Source of the DNA: Halomonas salinarum
GTDB lineage: Bacteria; Pseudomonadota; Gammaproteobacteria; Pseudomonadales; Halomonadaceae
Reading direction: 5' to 3'
Assembly: GCF_012062845.1 (NCBI RefSeq)
Contig: NZ_WWNB01000022.1
Span: 1 to 59,622 of the forward strand
DNA length: 59,622 nt
Of this stretch, positions 8,175 through 16,861 are shown piece after piece; position 1 is the first letter of the stretch; each line of letters starts with the position of its first letter. The notes beneath the pieces were generated by a model that searched no databases, was not told the origin of the DNA, and saw only the letters and a program-made list of their open reading frames with translations. The translations under genes and the position numbers were made by a program.

Positions 8175-10133
8175 GTGACCCTGCTACGTCTAGAACAGCT
8201 GCAACTGGCCTACGGGCCTCAGGTACTTCTCAACGGCGCCGATCTGGTGCTGGAGCGCGGTGAGCGCCTGGCGTTGGTGGGCCGTAACGGCACCGGTAAG
8301 TCGACTCTGCTCAAGCTGATCTCGGGCGAGGTGTTGGCCGACGGCGGCAGCCTATGGCGGGCGCCGGGACTGAAAATCGGCGTGCTCGAGCAGGACCTGC
8401 CGAATGCCTCGGGCGAGACCATCTTCGATGTCGTTGCCCAGGGCTTGCCAGAAGCCGGTTCGCTGCTCGCCGAGTATCATCACCTAATCATGGATCCGGA
8501 TCCTGATATGGCGCGCATGGAGCGTCTGCAGACTCAGATTGAGTCGATCGACGGCTGGTCCTTCCATCAGCGCATCGATACCGTGTTGACTCGCTTGGGT
8601 CTGCCGGCCGACGACGCCATGGAGGCACTCTCCGGCGGCTGGCGGCGGCGTGTCGCCCTGGCCAGGGCACTGGTTGCCGAGCCTGATCTCCTGCTGCTCG
8701 ACGAGCCCACCAACCACCTGGATCTGGACACCATCGCCTGGCTTGAGGAGCAGCTCACTTCCTTCAACGGCGCCGTGCTGTTCATTACCCATGACCGCGC
8801 CTTCCTGTCGCGCCTGGCCACGAATATTCTCGAGCTGGATCGCGGGCGCCTGGGTCGCTACCCGGGAGACTACGCCAAGTATCAGGAACAGAAGACGCAT
8901 GAACTGGAAGTCGAGGCTCGTGAAAACGCCGAATTCGACAAGAAGCTTGCCCAGGAAGAGTCCTGGATCCGTCAGGGCATCAAGGCGCGCCGTACGCGCA
9001 ACGAGGGGCGCGTTCGGGCGCTTGAACAGATGCGCCGAGAGCGCGGCCAGCGTCGCGAGCGTCAGGGCAAGGCGAATCTCTCGGTAGACACCGGCGAGCG
9101 CAGTGGTAAGCAGGTGGTGGAGCTCAAGGGCGTCAGTCAGGCCTTCGGCAGCGACTACGTGGTTCGTGACCTGAGCCTTGAGATCCAGCGCGGCGACCGG
9201 ATCGGCCTGATCGGTCGTAACGGTGCCGGCAAGACCACGCTGCTCAAGATTTTGCTGGGTGAACTCGAGCCCCAGGAAGGCACGGTCAAGCTGGGCACCA
9301 AGATGCAGGTGGCCTACTTTGACCAGCTGCGTGCCGGGCTGGAGCCAGAGAAGACCGTCTACGACAACGTGGCTCAGGGCAGCGATAGGGTCTCTGTCGG
9401 TGGCCGTGATCGTCACGTGATCAGCTATCTCCAGGACTTCCTGTTTACCCCGGAGCGTGCCCGTCAGCCGGTCAAGGCCCTATCGGGCGGCGAATCGAAC
9501 CGCCTGTTGCTTGCCAAGCTGTTCACCCAGCCGGCTAACGTGCTGGTACTCGATGAGCCGACCAACGACCTGGATGTCGAGACTCTGGAACTGCTCGAAG
9601 AGTTATTGCTCGACTTCGATGGCACCCTGTTGCTCGTGTCTCACGACAGGGCCTTCATGGATAACGTCGTGACCGGCGTGTTGGCGTTCGAAGGTGACGG
9701 CATCGTGCGCGAGTACGTTGGCGGCTACAGCGACTGGGTGCGCCAGGGCGGCAAACTGCCTCCCGCGCCATGGGACTTTGATGCGGCCAATGCGGCGGGC
9801 CGGGCGAAGGTCGAATCGCCCAGCGAAGCCAAGGCAGCGCGTGGCGAGCCGGCGCCCTCCGCCAATGAGTCGAACGCCACGCCAACCGAGTCCAAGCGGG
9901 TCAAGCTCTCCTACAAGGTGCAGCGAGAGTTGGATCAACTACCGGCATTGATCGAACGCCTGGAGAGCGAGGTCGCGGAATTCGAAGCCAGAACCGGAGA
10001 TCCGAGCTTTTATCAGCAGGAAGCGGCGCAGGTCACCGCGACGCTGGACGCGCTTTCTACCAAGCAGCGTGAGCTTGATGAGGCCATGGAGCGTTGGATG
10101 GAACTCGAGGCGATGGCGGCTGGCGAGGCCTGA
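8175..10133 (+). CDS. uup: ABC-F ATPase Uup
   Basis: A 652-residue soluble protein with two ABC ATPase domains and no membrane segments. Domain 1 has Walker A GRNGTGKST (about residue 36), signature LSGGWRRRVALARAL and Walker B LLLLDEPTNHLDL. Domain 2 has GRNGAGKTT, LSGGESNRLLLAKL and LVLDEPTNDLDV. A linker (the P-site region) lies between them, and a charged coiled coil (about 575-650) closes the protein, as in Uup, which binds branched DNA and ribosomes and lowers precise transposon excision. The start is GTG 8175 with AGAGG upstream. Confidence 0.93.
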   Translation: MTLLRLEQLQLAYGPQVLLNGADLVLERGERLALVGRNGTGKSTLLKLISGEVLADGGSLWRAPGLKIGVLEQDLPNASGETIFDVVAQGLPEAGSLLAEYHHLIMDPDPDMARMERLQTQIESIDGWSFHQRIDTVLTRLGLPADDAMEALSGGWRRRVALARALVAEPDLLLLDEPTNHLDLDTIAWLEEQLTSFNGAVLFITHDRAFLSRLATNILELDRGRLGRYPGDYAKYQEQKTHELEVEARENAEFDKKLAQEESWIRQGIKARRTRNEGRVRALEQMRRERGQRRERQGKANLSVDTGERSGKQVVELKGVSQAFGSDYVVRDLSLEIQRGDRIGLIGRNGAGKTTLLKILLGELEPQEGTVKLGTKMQVAYFDQLRAGLEPEKTVYDNVAQGSDRVSVGGRDRHVISYLQDFLFTPERARQPVKALSGGESNRLLLAKLFTQPANVLVLDEPTNDLDVETLELLEELLLDFDGTLLLVSHDRAFMDNVVTGVLAFEGDGIVREYVGGYSDWVRQGGKLPPAPWDFDAANAAGRAKVESPSEAKAARGEPAPSANESNATPTESKRVKLSYKVQRELDQLPALIERLESEVAEFEARTGDPSFYQQEAAQVTATLDALSTKQRELDEAMERWMELEAMAAGEA

Positions 10134-10147
10134 GCATAGGCTGACGC

Positions 10148-10177
10148 AATAGCGGCGCCCGATTGGGCGCCGCTATT
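10148..10177. terminator. Strong hairpin between uup and the convergent usp gene
   Basis: A perfect 13-bp stem (AATAGCGGCGCCC at 10148-10160) with a GATT loop. The + side lacks a T tract; read from the other strand the stem also has no clear T run. Its place between convergent genes suggests a shared 3' end. Confidence 0.6.
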
Positions 10178-10226
10178 GGGTGTGGATCTAGGTGATGTCA
10201 GGTGTCAGTCAAGCGGCACTGAGGCG

Positions 10227-10679
10227 TTATTCCTTGCTGTCATCTTCGCCAACGCGCACTGCCAGCACATCACATTTTGCACCGTGCAGGACGCCAGTGG
10301 ACGTAGAGCCCAGCAGAAGCGCGAAGCCATGACGACCGTGTGAGCCGACAACGATGAGGTCGACATCATGCTCCTCGGCAAAGCGATGAATTTCAGTGTC
10401 GGGCATGCCGACCACCACGTGCTGGTCCGCCTTGGCGACCTCTTTCGGATCGGCAATTTCGGCCAAGCGCTGTTTGGCGTGTTCGTCTAGCTGGTCCTGA
10501 ATACTGGTCAGGTCCATCGGAATATCACCGCCGTAGGCAAAGCCCAGCGGTTCCAGGGTATGCATGATGGATAGCTTGGCCTTGTTGCGATCAGCAATCG
10601 GCAGCGCTCGTTCCAGTACCTTGTGAGAATCCTTGGTCAGATCAACGGCGACCAGGATATGACGATACTCGTTGCTCAT
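10227..10679 (-). CDS. Universal stress protein, UspA family
   Basis: A 150-residue single Usp domain. It opens with YRHILVAVDLTKDSHKVLERA (start strand and first helix). The C-terminal ATP-binding loop reads VVGSHGRHGFALLLGSTSTG, matching the G-2x-G-9x-G-S/T pattern of ATP-binding Usp proteins. ATG 10679 has GGGAGG six bases upstream. Its promoter carries an Anr/FNR-like box (see next entry). In Pseudomonas several usp genes belong to the Anr regulon and aid anaerobic survival, so a similar role here is a reasonable inference. Confidence 0.93.
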   Translation of the reverse strand: MSNEYRHILVAVDLTKDSHKVLERALPIADRNKAKLSIMHTLEPLGFAYGGDIPMDLTSIQDQLDEHAKQRLAEIADPKEVAKADQHVVVGMPDTEIHRFAEEHDVDLIVVGSHGRHGFALLLGSTSTGVLHGAKCDVLAVRVGEDDSKE

Positions 10680-10716
10680 GTGAGCCTCCCGGTGGAAAGT
10701 AGATGGGCCTACCCCA

Positions 10717-10758
10717 ACTCTAGGCGTGGCACTGGCTCGATACAACGATTTATATCAA
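10717..10758 (-). promoter_or_regulatory. Anr/FNR-type class II promoter of the usp gene
   Basis: On the minus strand TTGAT-ATAA-ATCGT (bases 10745-10758) matches 8 of 10 positions of the FNR box TTGAT-N4-ATCAA. A -10 element, TAGAGT, starts at 10722, 29.5 bases from the box centre, which puts the box near -41.5. The promoter at 30172-30263 has the same -10 sequence and the same distance. Confidence 0.6.
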
Positions 10759-10883
10759 TCTTTTAGCACATTCAAGTGAATCATTTTGGGTCGATCGAGA
10801 TGCCCCTTTGGTGGTTATTTCATCTTATCGCTCGGCGTTTCGTCGTTCGGGCTCGGTCGCGTCCTGCATAGATAGAGGTAGAC

Positions 10884-11426
10884 ATGGTTTGGTTGATTAT
10901 TGCCCTGGTGATAGGGCTGATGCTGTCACCAATGATGTGGTTGCGACCCAGTCCCCAGCAGCAACGCATGGGCCGCTTGCGGAAGGCAATGACCAACGCC
11001 GGGGTCAAGGTAAAGCTGGGCGATTCGCCGCTGCACGAGGGTGGGCAGATGGCGAGCTATCGCTGGATGTATCCCGGTGAGTACCCCGGGCCACGCTTCG
11101 TGCTGGTGCGTGAGGCGGTGGCAAGCGATGCCCTCAAGCCTTTCATGAATGGTTGGCGCTGGCGCATTGAGCCGCTTCGGCCTCTACCTGGTGAGGCCCT
11201 GGCAATGCTTGAGGCAACCCTTGGTGCACTGCCGGCGGATGCCCAAGTCGTTGAGTCGAGCCGCGATGCGCTGACGTTGTGGTGGGGGGAGTCGCTCGGT
11301 GCAGACGCCTTCGAGCACCACCGGGACAATCTTTCGAACCTTCACCAGCATCTTGCCGGGCGACCGGATGAACCGGCGCCCCGCAAGCTTGGCGTTCGTG
11401 AAATGCGGGAACAGGCGCGTCGATGA
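10884..11426 (+). CDS. Membrane-anchored conserved protein of unknown function
   Basis: 180 residues. One N-terminal membrane helix (residues 1-19) is followed by a basic stretch and a soluble alpha/beta domain of about 140 residues, with the C-terminus in the cytoplasm by the positive-inside rule. The single-helix-plus-domain plan superficially recalls YajC, but I see no YajC signature. The start is ATG 10884; the upstream AGAGGTAGAC provides a ribosome site. It faces the MarR gene (11454-11900) and is divergent from usp. No domain recognised. Confidence 0.75.
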   Translation: MVWLIIALVIGLMLSPMMWLRPSPQQQRMGRLRKAMTNAGVKVKLGDSPLHEGGQMASYRWMYPGEYPGPRFVLVREAVASDALKPFMNGWRWRIEPLRPLPGEALAMLEATLGALPADAQVVESSRDALTLWWGESLGADAFEHHRDNLSNLHQHLAGRPDEPAPRKLGVREMREQARR

Positions 11427-11453
11427 CGCTATCAGCCAGGGGGCAGATCTGGC

Positions 11454-11900
11454 TTAGGCCGTGACCTCATCCCGAGACTGAATCCTCAGCCCGTTATCTT
11501 CGATGCGCGAAAGCAGGGCATCGAATTGTTCGATGTCCTCATGGCTCAACCCGTCAAGCATCTCGACCCGTGCCTTTTCCACGACGCTGTCGATCTCCTC
11601 GAGGAGAGGGGCGGCATCTTTCGTCAGGAAGATACGTTTGGCGCGGCGATCATGATCACAGGGGCAACGCTCAATCAGGCCTTGTTGGGCAAGCTGATCC
11701 AGGGTGCGCACCAAAGAGGGCGCTTCTACGCCAATTGCCCGGGCCAGATCGCACTGTGGCTGTCCATCGCCCAGCCGCCAAAGGTGATAAAGAGTGACCC
11801 AGCGGGTCTGTGTTAGCCCAAGTGGCGCCAGGCGCTGGTCGAGTATGGCTCGCCAGAGTCTTGGCAGGCGTGCCAGCTTGAATCCAATATTTTTTTCCAT
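11454..11900 (-). CDS. slyA: MarR/SlyA family transcriptional regulator
   Basis: 148 residues with a winged helix-turn-helix. The recognition region is QCDLARAIGVEAPSLVRTLD, followed by the wing RCPCDHDRRAKRIFLTKDA, whose Asp-x-Arg-Arg pattern is diagnostic of MarR proteins. The N-terminus (FKLARLPRLWRAILDQRLAP) and LTQTRWVTLYHL resemble SlyA closely. Such dimers bind palindromic DNA and respond to phenolic ligands or stress. ATG 11900 is preferred, with AGGG five bases before it. Target genes are unknown; its upstream neighbour is the DUF5924 gene. Confidence 0.88.
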   Translation of the reverse strand: MEKNIGFKLARLPRLWRAILDQRLAPLGLTQTRWVTLYHLWRLGDGQPQCDLARAIGVEAPSLVRTLDQLAQQGLIERCPCDHDRRAKRIFLTKDAAPLLEEIDSVVEKARVEMLDGLSHEDIEQFDALLSRIEDNGLRIQSRDEVTA

Positions 11901-11983
11901 TGTAGCCCTATGTTCGCCAGCTAATAGTTTCATTGTCCGAGCTCACCCTGGGCAATGCAACCCCTTGTCTGGTGAAAAATTGA

Positions 11984-13255
11984 TCACTTGTCTTCAAGCA
12001 GGGTGCCACCAGTGTCGCTTTTCTGGTCGGGGATCAGTTGGCGCCAGTCAAGGCCGGGCAACCCTCGCGGTATATGAATAGTACCATCGACTACCTGCAC
12101 ATCATCAGGGGCTTCGCCCACAGTGAAACGCACGACACCAATCCGTTGACCGGATGGCGTCATGACATCTACCCGCCAGTCGCCTGCGGGATTTGCTGGG
12201 AAATTCTGTTTATGTGTCCAGGCTCGATATCCCTGGGCGCGTCCGCCTCGTATCTCCAGCGGAATTCGATCGATCAGCTCGCCGTCATGTCGCCATTCGT
12301 GATAGACCGTCTCACTCAGGCCGCGTGGCGCGCGAATGGCGGTGTAAGCGTAGAGCCCGCGGGATGCCACCGCCTTGCTGGTCAAGGCCATCTCGCCGCT
12401 GGGGTTCCGGTTCGATACCACGAACCCGGGTGACAGGGCGTAGCCGGTCAACCAGAGGTTGGCCGGGGGAATCCAGCCCCGCACGGCCCAGCCGGCACCC
12501 GCCAGCAGCATGGCCAGGCCGATCATCGCGATCCAGCTGCTGGCTCGCTTCGGGCGTAATAGATTCACCAGGCTCGGCACTGCGAATATCACCATCACGG
12601 CCAGTGCGATAGCCAGGCTCTCGCCGGTCGTCAGATGCAGCATGATCGGCAACGTGACCAACACCACCACGAACACACACAGTGCGTGGAAGGCGAAATA
12701 TAACCAGCGGTGCCGTTCCGCGAGGCGGAAGTAAAGTGGGTCGAGCACCGACAGCAGGGCAAGACCCATGAAGAGCACCGTGAATACGGCCTGCCCGCTG
12801 GACCAGACGGTGGTCGCCAACAGGAAGGGCAGGCTGAAGAACAGCGTCTCCTGATGAATCATCTGGGCGATGAAGGTCGTCACGCCCCGCGGCAGATGAG
12901 GATAACCGTGGTTGGCCAGTCGTCTCTGGATCAGGCTTTCCGAAAGCAGCAGCAGCCAGGCCATCAGCATCGCCAGCGCCAATGCACCGCCTAGCCATTG
13001 CTGGCGATCCACCAGGAAGAAGCTGGCTACACCGGCACTGAACGCGACGGGTGGCCATAGCCAGACATAGGGCCTCAGGCGTTGGCTGAGGCCCGTGATA
13101 CGCGCTTGAACATCAACCAGCCGTGAGCTTGCCGTGTGCTGTTGGGCAGGCGCTTGGGCCTCGGCGTTCGGCATTTGCGGTGATGGTTCTGATGCATTCG
13201 GCTCGGAAGAAGCCCCAGTAGAAGGCTTATCCATTGAGGGCCGTTCGGAGCTCAT
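11984..13255 (-). CDS. DUF5924/DUF2914 membrane protein
   Basis: About 423 residues. A Ser/Pro-rich N-terminal tail (about 1-60) is followed by seven or eight membrane segments (about 70-275) and a C-terminal DUF2914 domain of about 130 residues. The latter shows its typical run RGLYAYTAIRAPRGLSETVY, then WRHDG, then GGRAQGYRAWTHK and DWRVDVMTPSGQRIGVVRFT. DUF2914 proteins are envelope proteins of unknown biochemical role. It lies upstream of slyA on the same strand, with an 83-base gap. Confidence 0.83.
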   Translation of the reverse strand: MSSERPSMDKPSTGASSEPNASEPSPQMPNAEAQAPAQQHTASSRLVDVQARITGLSQRLRPYVWLWPPVAFSAGVASFFLVDRQQWLGGALALAMLMAWLLLLSESLIQRRLANHGYPHLPRGVTTFIAQMIHQETLFFSLPFLLATTVWSSGQAVFTVLFMGLALLSVLDPLYFRLAERHRWLYFAFHALCVFVVVLVTLPIMLHLTTGESLAIALAVMVIFAVPSLVNLLRPKRASSWIAMIGLAMLLAGAGWAVRGWIPPANLWLTGYALSPGFVVSNRNPSGEMALTSKAVASRGLYAYTAIRAPRGLSETVYHEWRHDGELIDRIPLEIRGGRAQGYRAWTHKQNFPANPAGDWRVDVMTPSGQRIGVVRFTVGEAPDDVQVVDGTIHIPRGLPGLDWRQLIPDQKSDTGGTLLEDK

Positions 13256-13371
13256 AAAGGGACCGGTTCAGTTGGAGCAAGGCTGCAATCCTACCAGTCA
13301 CAACCGGGTGCCGGGAGTCGCAATCAAGCGACAGGCCGGAGCGGAGGATCTGATGGCGTCCGTTTCCAGCG

Positions 13372-13770
13372 TCAGGGCATGGCCCCTATCAGATTGCGCG
13401 CCAGGGTGACGGTCAACATGCCCAGCCAGGCGAAAAGCAGTGAGCCACCGAGATGAAGGGCGATGCCAGCCAGCGCGAGGCCCGGGCGACCCGCCTGAAG
13501 GTTGGCCAGTATTTCCGCGGTAAAGGAAGAAAAGGTGGTCAGGGCCCCGAACAGGCCGGTGACGAGAAAGAGTCGCCATTCCGGTGAAAGCTGGGGGTGT
13601 TCGCTGAATAACGCCACGAAGAGGCCAATCAGATAGCCGCCGAGCGTGTTGGCCACCAGGGTGCCCAGTGGAAGGGCGGGGTAATAATGATTAAGCCATA
13701 ACCCCAGCAGCCAGCGGGCGTTGGCGCCCAGTGCCGCACCGCCGCTAACGGCGAGAATCGAGAGCCACAT
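13372..13770 (-). CDS. crcB: Fluoride exporter CrcB (Fluc)
   Basis: A 132-residue four-helix membrane protein. Family landmarks are GGAALGANARWLLG near the N-terminus, GTLVANTLGGYLIGL in the second helix (the conserved pore Asn) and GLFGALTTFSSFTAE in the third (the phenylalanine box and TTFSSF turn). Dual-topology Fluc dimers export fluoride passively. I looked upstream for a fluoride riboswitch; the gap to the CDF gene is only 66 bases and holds no crcB-motif pseudoknot that I can see. Confidence 0.93.
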   Translation of the reverse strand: MWLSILAVSGGAALGANARWLLGLWLNHYYPALPLGTLVANTLGGYLIGLFVALFSEHPQLSPEWRLFLVTGLFGALTTFSSFTAEILANLQAGRPGLALAGIALHLGGSLLFAWLGMLTVTLARNLIGAMP

Positions 13771-13836
13771 GGTAATCCTTGTGCACTGTTTTAAGAGGCT
13801 CGGTTGAGTGGCATCGCGTGTAAAGCCAGGCCTGCG

Positions 13837-14820
13837 TTACCCGTGCGTGTGAGGGTCTGCATGGCAATGGGCTGGCTGTTGATGAGCGGCTGTTTCCGAC
13901 TCTCCGCAGCCATCCGCATCTCGGGCGTCCAGGCAGTGGTCTGGTGCCTCGATTTGTATGGTGGCATGGCTGATACCGAAGCGCTCATGCAGCCGCGCCT
14001 TGATGGCAATCAGGGCCTCCTGTCGATCCATGCCCTCAACCAAGGTGGCGTGCAGAGAGACCATCGGTCGGGCCGGGGTGAGCGACCAGGCATGTACATG
14101 GTGTACCTCGGAGATCGCCATGACCTGATGCGGGATATCCTGCTCGAGCTGGTCCACGTCGAGGCCTTCCGGTGTGCCTTCGAGCAGTATATGAGCGGAT
14201 TCTCGCGTTAGTGTCCAGGCGCTGCGAAGTATCAGTGCCGCAATCAACACCGACAGGAGGGGATCTATCGGCATCCATCCGGTGGCCATGATCACGGCGC
14301 CGGCGATGATGGCGGCCACGGAGCCGAGCAAATCCCCTAGCACGTGCAGGGCCGCTCCACGAATATTGAGATTGTCGCGATCACCAAGATGCAGGATGGC
14401 GAATACCACCAAATTGACCGCCAAGCCGAGGGCTGCGACCAGCATCATGGTATTGGCCTGAATATCCACCGGGTTGACCAGCCGGCCGACGGCCTCTACC
14501 CCGATCCAGATCACCAGGCCGATCAGCGCCAGGCCGTTGACGAAGGCAGCAAGCACCTGCACGCGGTGGTAGCCAAAGGTGCGGCGTCCGTCAGAGGGGC
14601 GTTTGCTCAATCGAGCGGCAAACCATGCCAGCCCCAAAGCGGCACTGTCGGTCAGCATATGGGCAGCATCAGCCAACAGTGCCAGCGAGCCCGAGAGTAT
14701 CCCGCCGATCACTTCGGCGATCATGAAGGTGCCAGTCAACACTAGCGCCCATAGGAGCCGGGTTTCGCTATCGCTGTGATGATGACCATGGTGATGGCCA
14801 TGAGCATGATCGTGTGCCAT
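13837..14820 (-). CDS. Cation diffusion facilitator (ZitB/CzcD-like)
   Basis: About 327 residues with six membrane helices and a cytoplasmic C-terminal domain. The His-rich N-terminus (HDHAHGHHHGHHH) and C-terminus (HCHADPHTHG) bind metal. The transport-site motifs ALLADAAHMLTDSAAL (helix 2) and HVLGDLLGSVAAI (helix 5), with their HxxxD pairs, mark a zinc or cobalt/nickel exporter of the ZitB/CzcD/DmeF group. ATG 14820 has AAGG upstream; a longer frame adds 17 unlikely residues. Metal choice cannot be settled from sequence, though zinc is most likely. Confidence 0.92.
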   Translation of the reverse strand: MAHDHAHGHHHGHHHSDSETRLLWALVLTGTFMIAEVIGGILSGSLALLADAAHMLTDSAALGLAWFAARLSKRPSDGRRTFGYHRVQVLAAFVNGLALIGLVIWIGVEAVGRLVNPVDIQANTMMLVAALGLAVNLVVFAILHLGDRDNLNIRGAALHVLGDLLGSVAAIIAGAVIMATGWMPIDPLLSVLIAALILRSAWTLTRESAHILLEGTPEGLDVDQLEQDIPHQVMAISEVHHVHAWSLTPARPMVSLHATLVEGMDRQEALIAIKARLHERFGISHATIQIEAPDHCLDARDADGCGESETAAHQQPAHCHADPHTHG

Positions 14821-14926
14821 GAAGCGCCTTGTGTGGTGTGGCCATGCCGGCTCGGGGCCAGCATGTGTCAATGTCCATTAGGCTATCACGGTCTAATAGG
14901 CTATGAACCCCTTCAGTGTCGGCGCT

Positions 14927-15535
14927 TCACAGCTCGTGACCGAGCATGACGCGACAGATATCGGCGAAGCTATGCGGTTCTCTGAGCAGTTGTCCCAGTT
15001 CGATGCCTAAGGCACGTCCGGCGTCTGAGGCCGAGATCAGGCCGCGCAGCCGGGGCTGCTGCTGTTCGTCATGGTCGACGATCAGCAAATGCTGGTCGCC
15101 ATGAGCCTGCAGCGCCTGGACTAGCTTGCCGATAGTCAGATGCGACAGGCGTGACAGCGGCAGCGCATGCAGCGTCGAGCAGGAAGACTGCACCATGCCC
15201 ACGGTCACGTCGGCGCGGGCAATCTGGTGGGTCTGCATGGCCTGGGTCGTCCGGCGCCCGCCCAAGAGTTCCTTGGCGGTGACGATGCCCTGGCAGCGTC
15301 CATCCGCGTCGGCCACCAGCAGTAGACGCACGCCGCTGGCCTGCATGATGAGACGGGCTTCTTCGGCGGGTGTCTCAGTGCCGATCGTGCGTGCCCGCAC
15401 CTGGGTGAAGTCGGTGAGCAGGGAGCTGGCTGGACTATCAATCGTCAGGTGTGACAGTGGCACCGCGGGATCGGCAATCGGCAGGTCACCGGCAAGAGAC
15501 TCGAGCGACAGGGTTGGGTGCGACATATCCGGCAT
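14927..15535 (-). CDS. CBS-domain protein
   Basis: About 202 residues with a tandem CBS pair. Half one has ETPAEEARLIMQASGVRLLLV and the GIVTAKELLGGR end; half two has LSHLTIGKLVQALQAHGDQH then LLIVDHDEQQQPRLRGLISASD. CBS pairs sense adenine nucleotides or other ligands. No catalytic domain is attached, so it is a stand-alone sensor or partner protein. ATG 15535 has AGGAG upstream. It is the last gene before the spacer at 15536-15885. Confidence 0.87.
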   Translation of the reverse strand: MPDMSHPTLSLESLAGDLPIADPAVPLSHLTIDSPASSLLTDFTQVRARTIGTETPAEEARLIMQASGVRLLLVADADGRCQGIVTAKELLGGRRTTQAMQTHQIARADVTVGMVQSSCSTLHALPLSRLSHLTIGKLVQALQAHGDQHLLIVDHDEQQQPRLRGLISASDAGRALGIELGQLLREPHSFADICRVMLGHEL

Positions 15536-15885
15536 GAGGGCGCTCCTTTCTTTGAAATCGGTGCTCAAGGCAATGAACAACGGGGCTATCCATTTAGCAA
15601 GCTTACAATAATTATCTTAAGGCTTTCTTAAGCCCCGCTGTCAATATTGACCCTCGACGGAGTTGGACGTCCCGGCCTTGTGCTCTGCCCGTTGGACGAC
15701 GGCCGTCCCGCCTCAAGGCTTCTTTAGCAAGAAAGCCCTGAGTCAAAAGATGGGCATGAGCCGGTGATGCCGGAAGGCAAGGCGTGTCGACGAGGGGATG
15801 CTGAAGGCGGCCTGGCGGGACGAGACTGTGCAATTGTCCCGCCGGTTGGATGGACTGGTTTACGTCGTACTCACGGCGAGTCCGG
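15536..15885. other. Gene-free spacer with hairpins
   Basis: No convincing gene. It holds CTTAAG-GCTTT-CTTAAG at 15616-15632 and a perfect 8-bp stem (GGCGGGAC at 15814-15821, GTCCCGCC at 15836-15843) with a 14-base loop, just downstream of the DUF411 stop, which may be its terminator although no T run follows. A 73-codon minus-strand frame here has no ribosome site or recognisable composition. Confidence 0.5.
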
Positions 15886-16326
15886 TTAAAGAGTCATGAA
15901 CGGCGTAGCCTGCCCGTCAGTGAATTGATACACCTCATAGGGTGCCAGCTGCGGCCCCGGCATGCCCGGTGTTCCCTGGGGCATGCCGGCAAGCCCTATG
16001 CCGTCGATCTCGGGGCGCTGCTCGAAGAGCCTCTCGAGGGCTGCGACGGGAACATGCCCTTCGATGACGTAACCGTCCATCATGACGGTATGACAGGATC
16101 CCTGGCCGTAGGGAATGCCAGCCGCATGCTTGATCTGGCCCATGGGCTCGTCGTCGATGACCTCGACATTGATGCCGCTCGCCTCTAGATGGCGGGCATA
16201 GGTTTCGCAGCAACCACAGGACGGGTTCTTGAAGAGTCGGGCGCTATCCGGCAGGGCGGCGTGTGCGGTGCTGGCGCCCAGCAGAAGGCTGCCGGCGAGA
16301 TACAGTGCTTTCACTTGAGCTTGCAT
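15886..16326 (-). CDS. DUF411 periplasmic metal-binding protein
   Basis: About 146 residues. A signal peptide (ALYLAGSLLLGASTAHA) is cleaved after AHA. The mature domain starts LPDSARLFKNPSCGCCETYA, whose C-G-C-C motif is diagnostic of DUF411, a family tied to copper resistance operons. GQGSCHTVMMDGYVIEGHVP is the second hallmark, with a Cys-His pair and the HVP turn. ATG 16326 is preferred over an upstream in-frame start because it heads the signal peptide. No other copper gene is adjacent. Confidence 0.9.
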   Translation of the reverse strand: MQAQVKALYLAGSLLLGASTAHAALPDSARLFKNPSCGCCETYARHLEASGINVEVIDDEPMGQIKHAAGIPYGQGSCHTVMMDGYVIEGHVPVAALERLFEQRPEIDGIGLAGMPQGTPGMPGPQLAPYEVYQFTDGQATPFMTL

Positions 16327-16861
16327 GGCGACATGACCTCTCGGGGTGGTGGTGGGGCGGCTGCTCATGGTCAGGGCGGAACCCTCCTGGAAAATTCATT
16401 CCGTTCATTCTTATAGCGTAAAGCCAATGTCTTACCCAAGGGTCAAGTCACATTCAAATGTGGCCGGGGGTCACCTCGCCATTCTGTCAGTCATGATCAA
16501 CTCATCGAACATAACGTTGTTGCGTTATGGTTTATTCTCGATCGTGCCGTTGCCCTGGGCGATCCATGCCAGCGACTCCCTCGCCACCTGCCGACAGCTG
16601 CAGGGGAAATCGTCCTGTGGCCCAGGTCTCCTGCCCCGTATGGCGTTAACCTTGACGATGGAAGGCTAAAACCGAGCGGCGAGAATGGCCTTGATCCAGC
16701 GCAAGAAGCGGGGGGAATTCGCCTGTCCGGTCTGAAATGGCATGCGAATGCTCGGGATGATCGGCGAAACTAGGGCAGGGCAAGTGACACTCAGGGCCCG
16801 GCGCGAATAAAACATGGCGCCGGGGCCCTGCGTAACCATCGATTCCAACTGGAGAGGGTAG
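16327..16861. other. Gene-free spacer with a candidate MerR-type promoter
   Basis: 535 bases between divergent genes. On the minus strand TTGACC (16446-16441) and TACGCT (16420-16415) are separated by 20 bases, the stretched spacing used by MerR/CueR activators, upstream of the metal-binding DUF411 gene. ACCC-TT-GGGT forms a small palindrome at the -35. The rest, including a 107-codon + frame, shows nothing gene-like. Confidence 0.35.

Noticed and set aside
8484..9416. 310-codon minus frame opposite uup
   Set aside because: Antisense to clear ATPase motifs; no independent start signal.
13771..13836. Fluoride riboswitch before crcB
   Set aside because: The gap is only 66 bases and lacks the crcB-motif pseudoknot bases.
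15612..15833. 73-codon minus-strand frame
   Set aside because: No ribosome site, odd composition, overlaps hairpins, no family resemblance.
16346..16669. 107-codon + frame in the DUF411-UbiA gap
   Set aside because: Starts inside the DUF411 promoter region, has no ribosome site and reads like random sequence.
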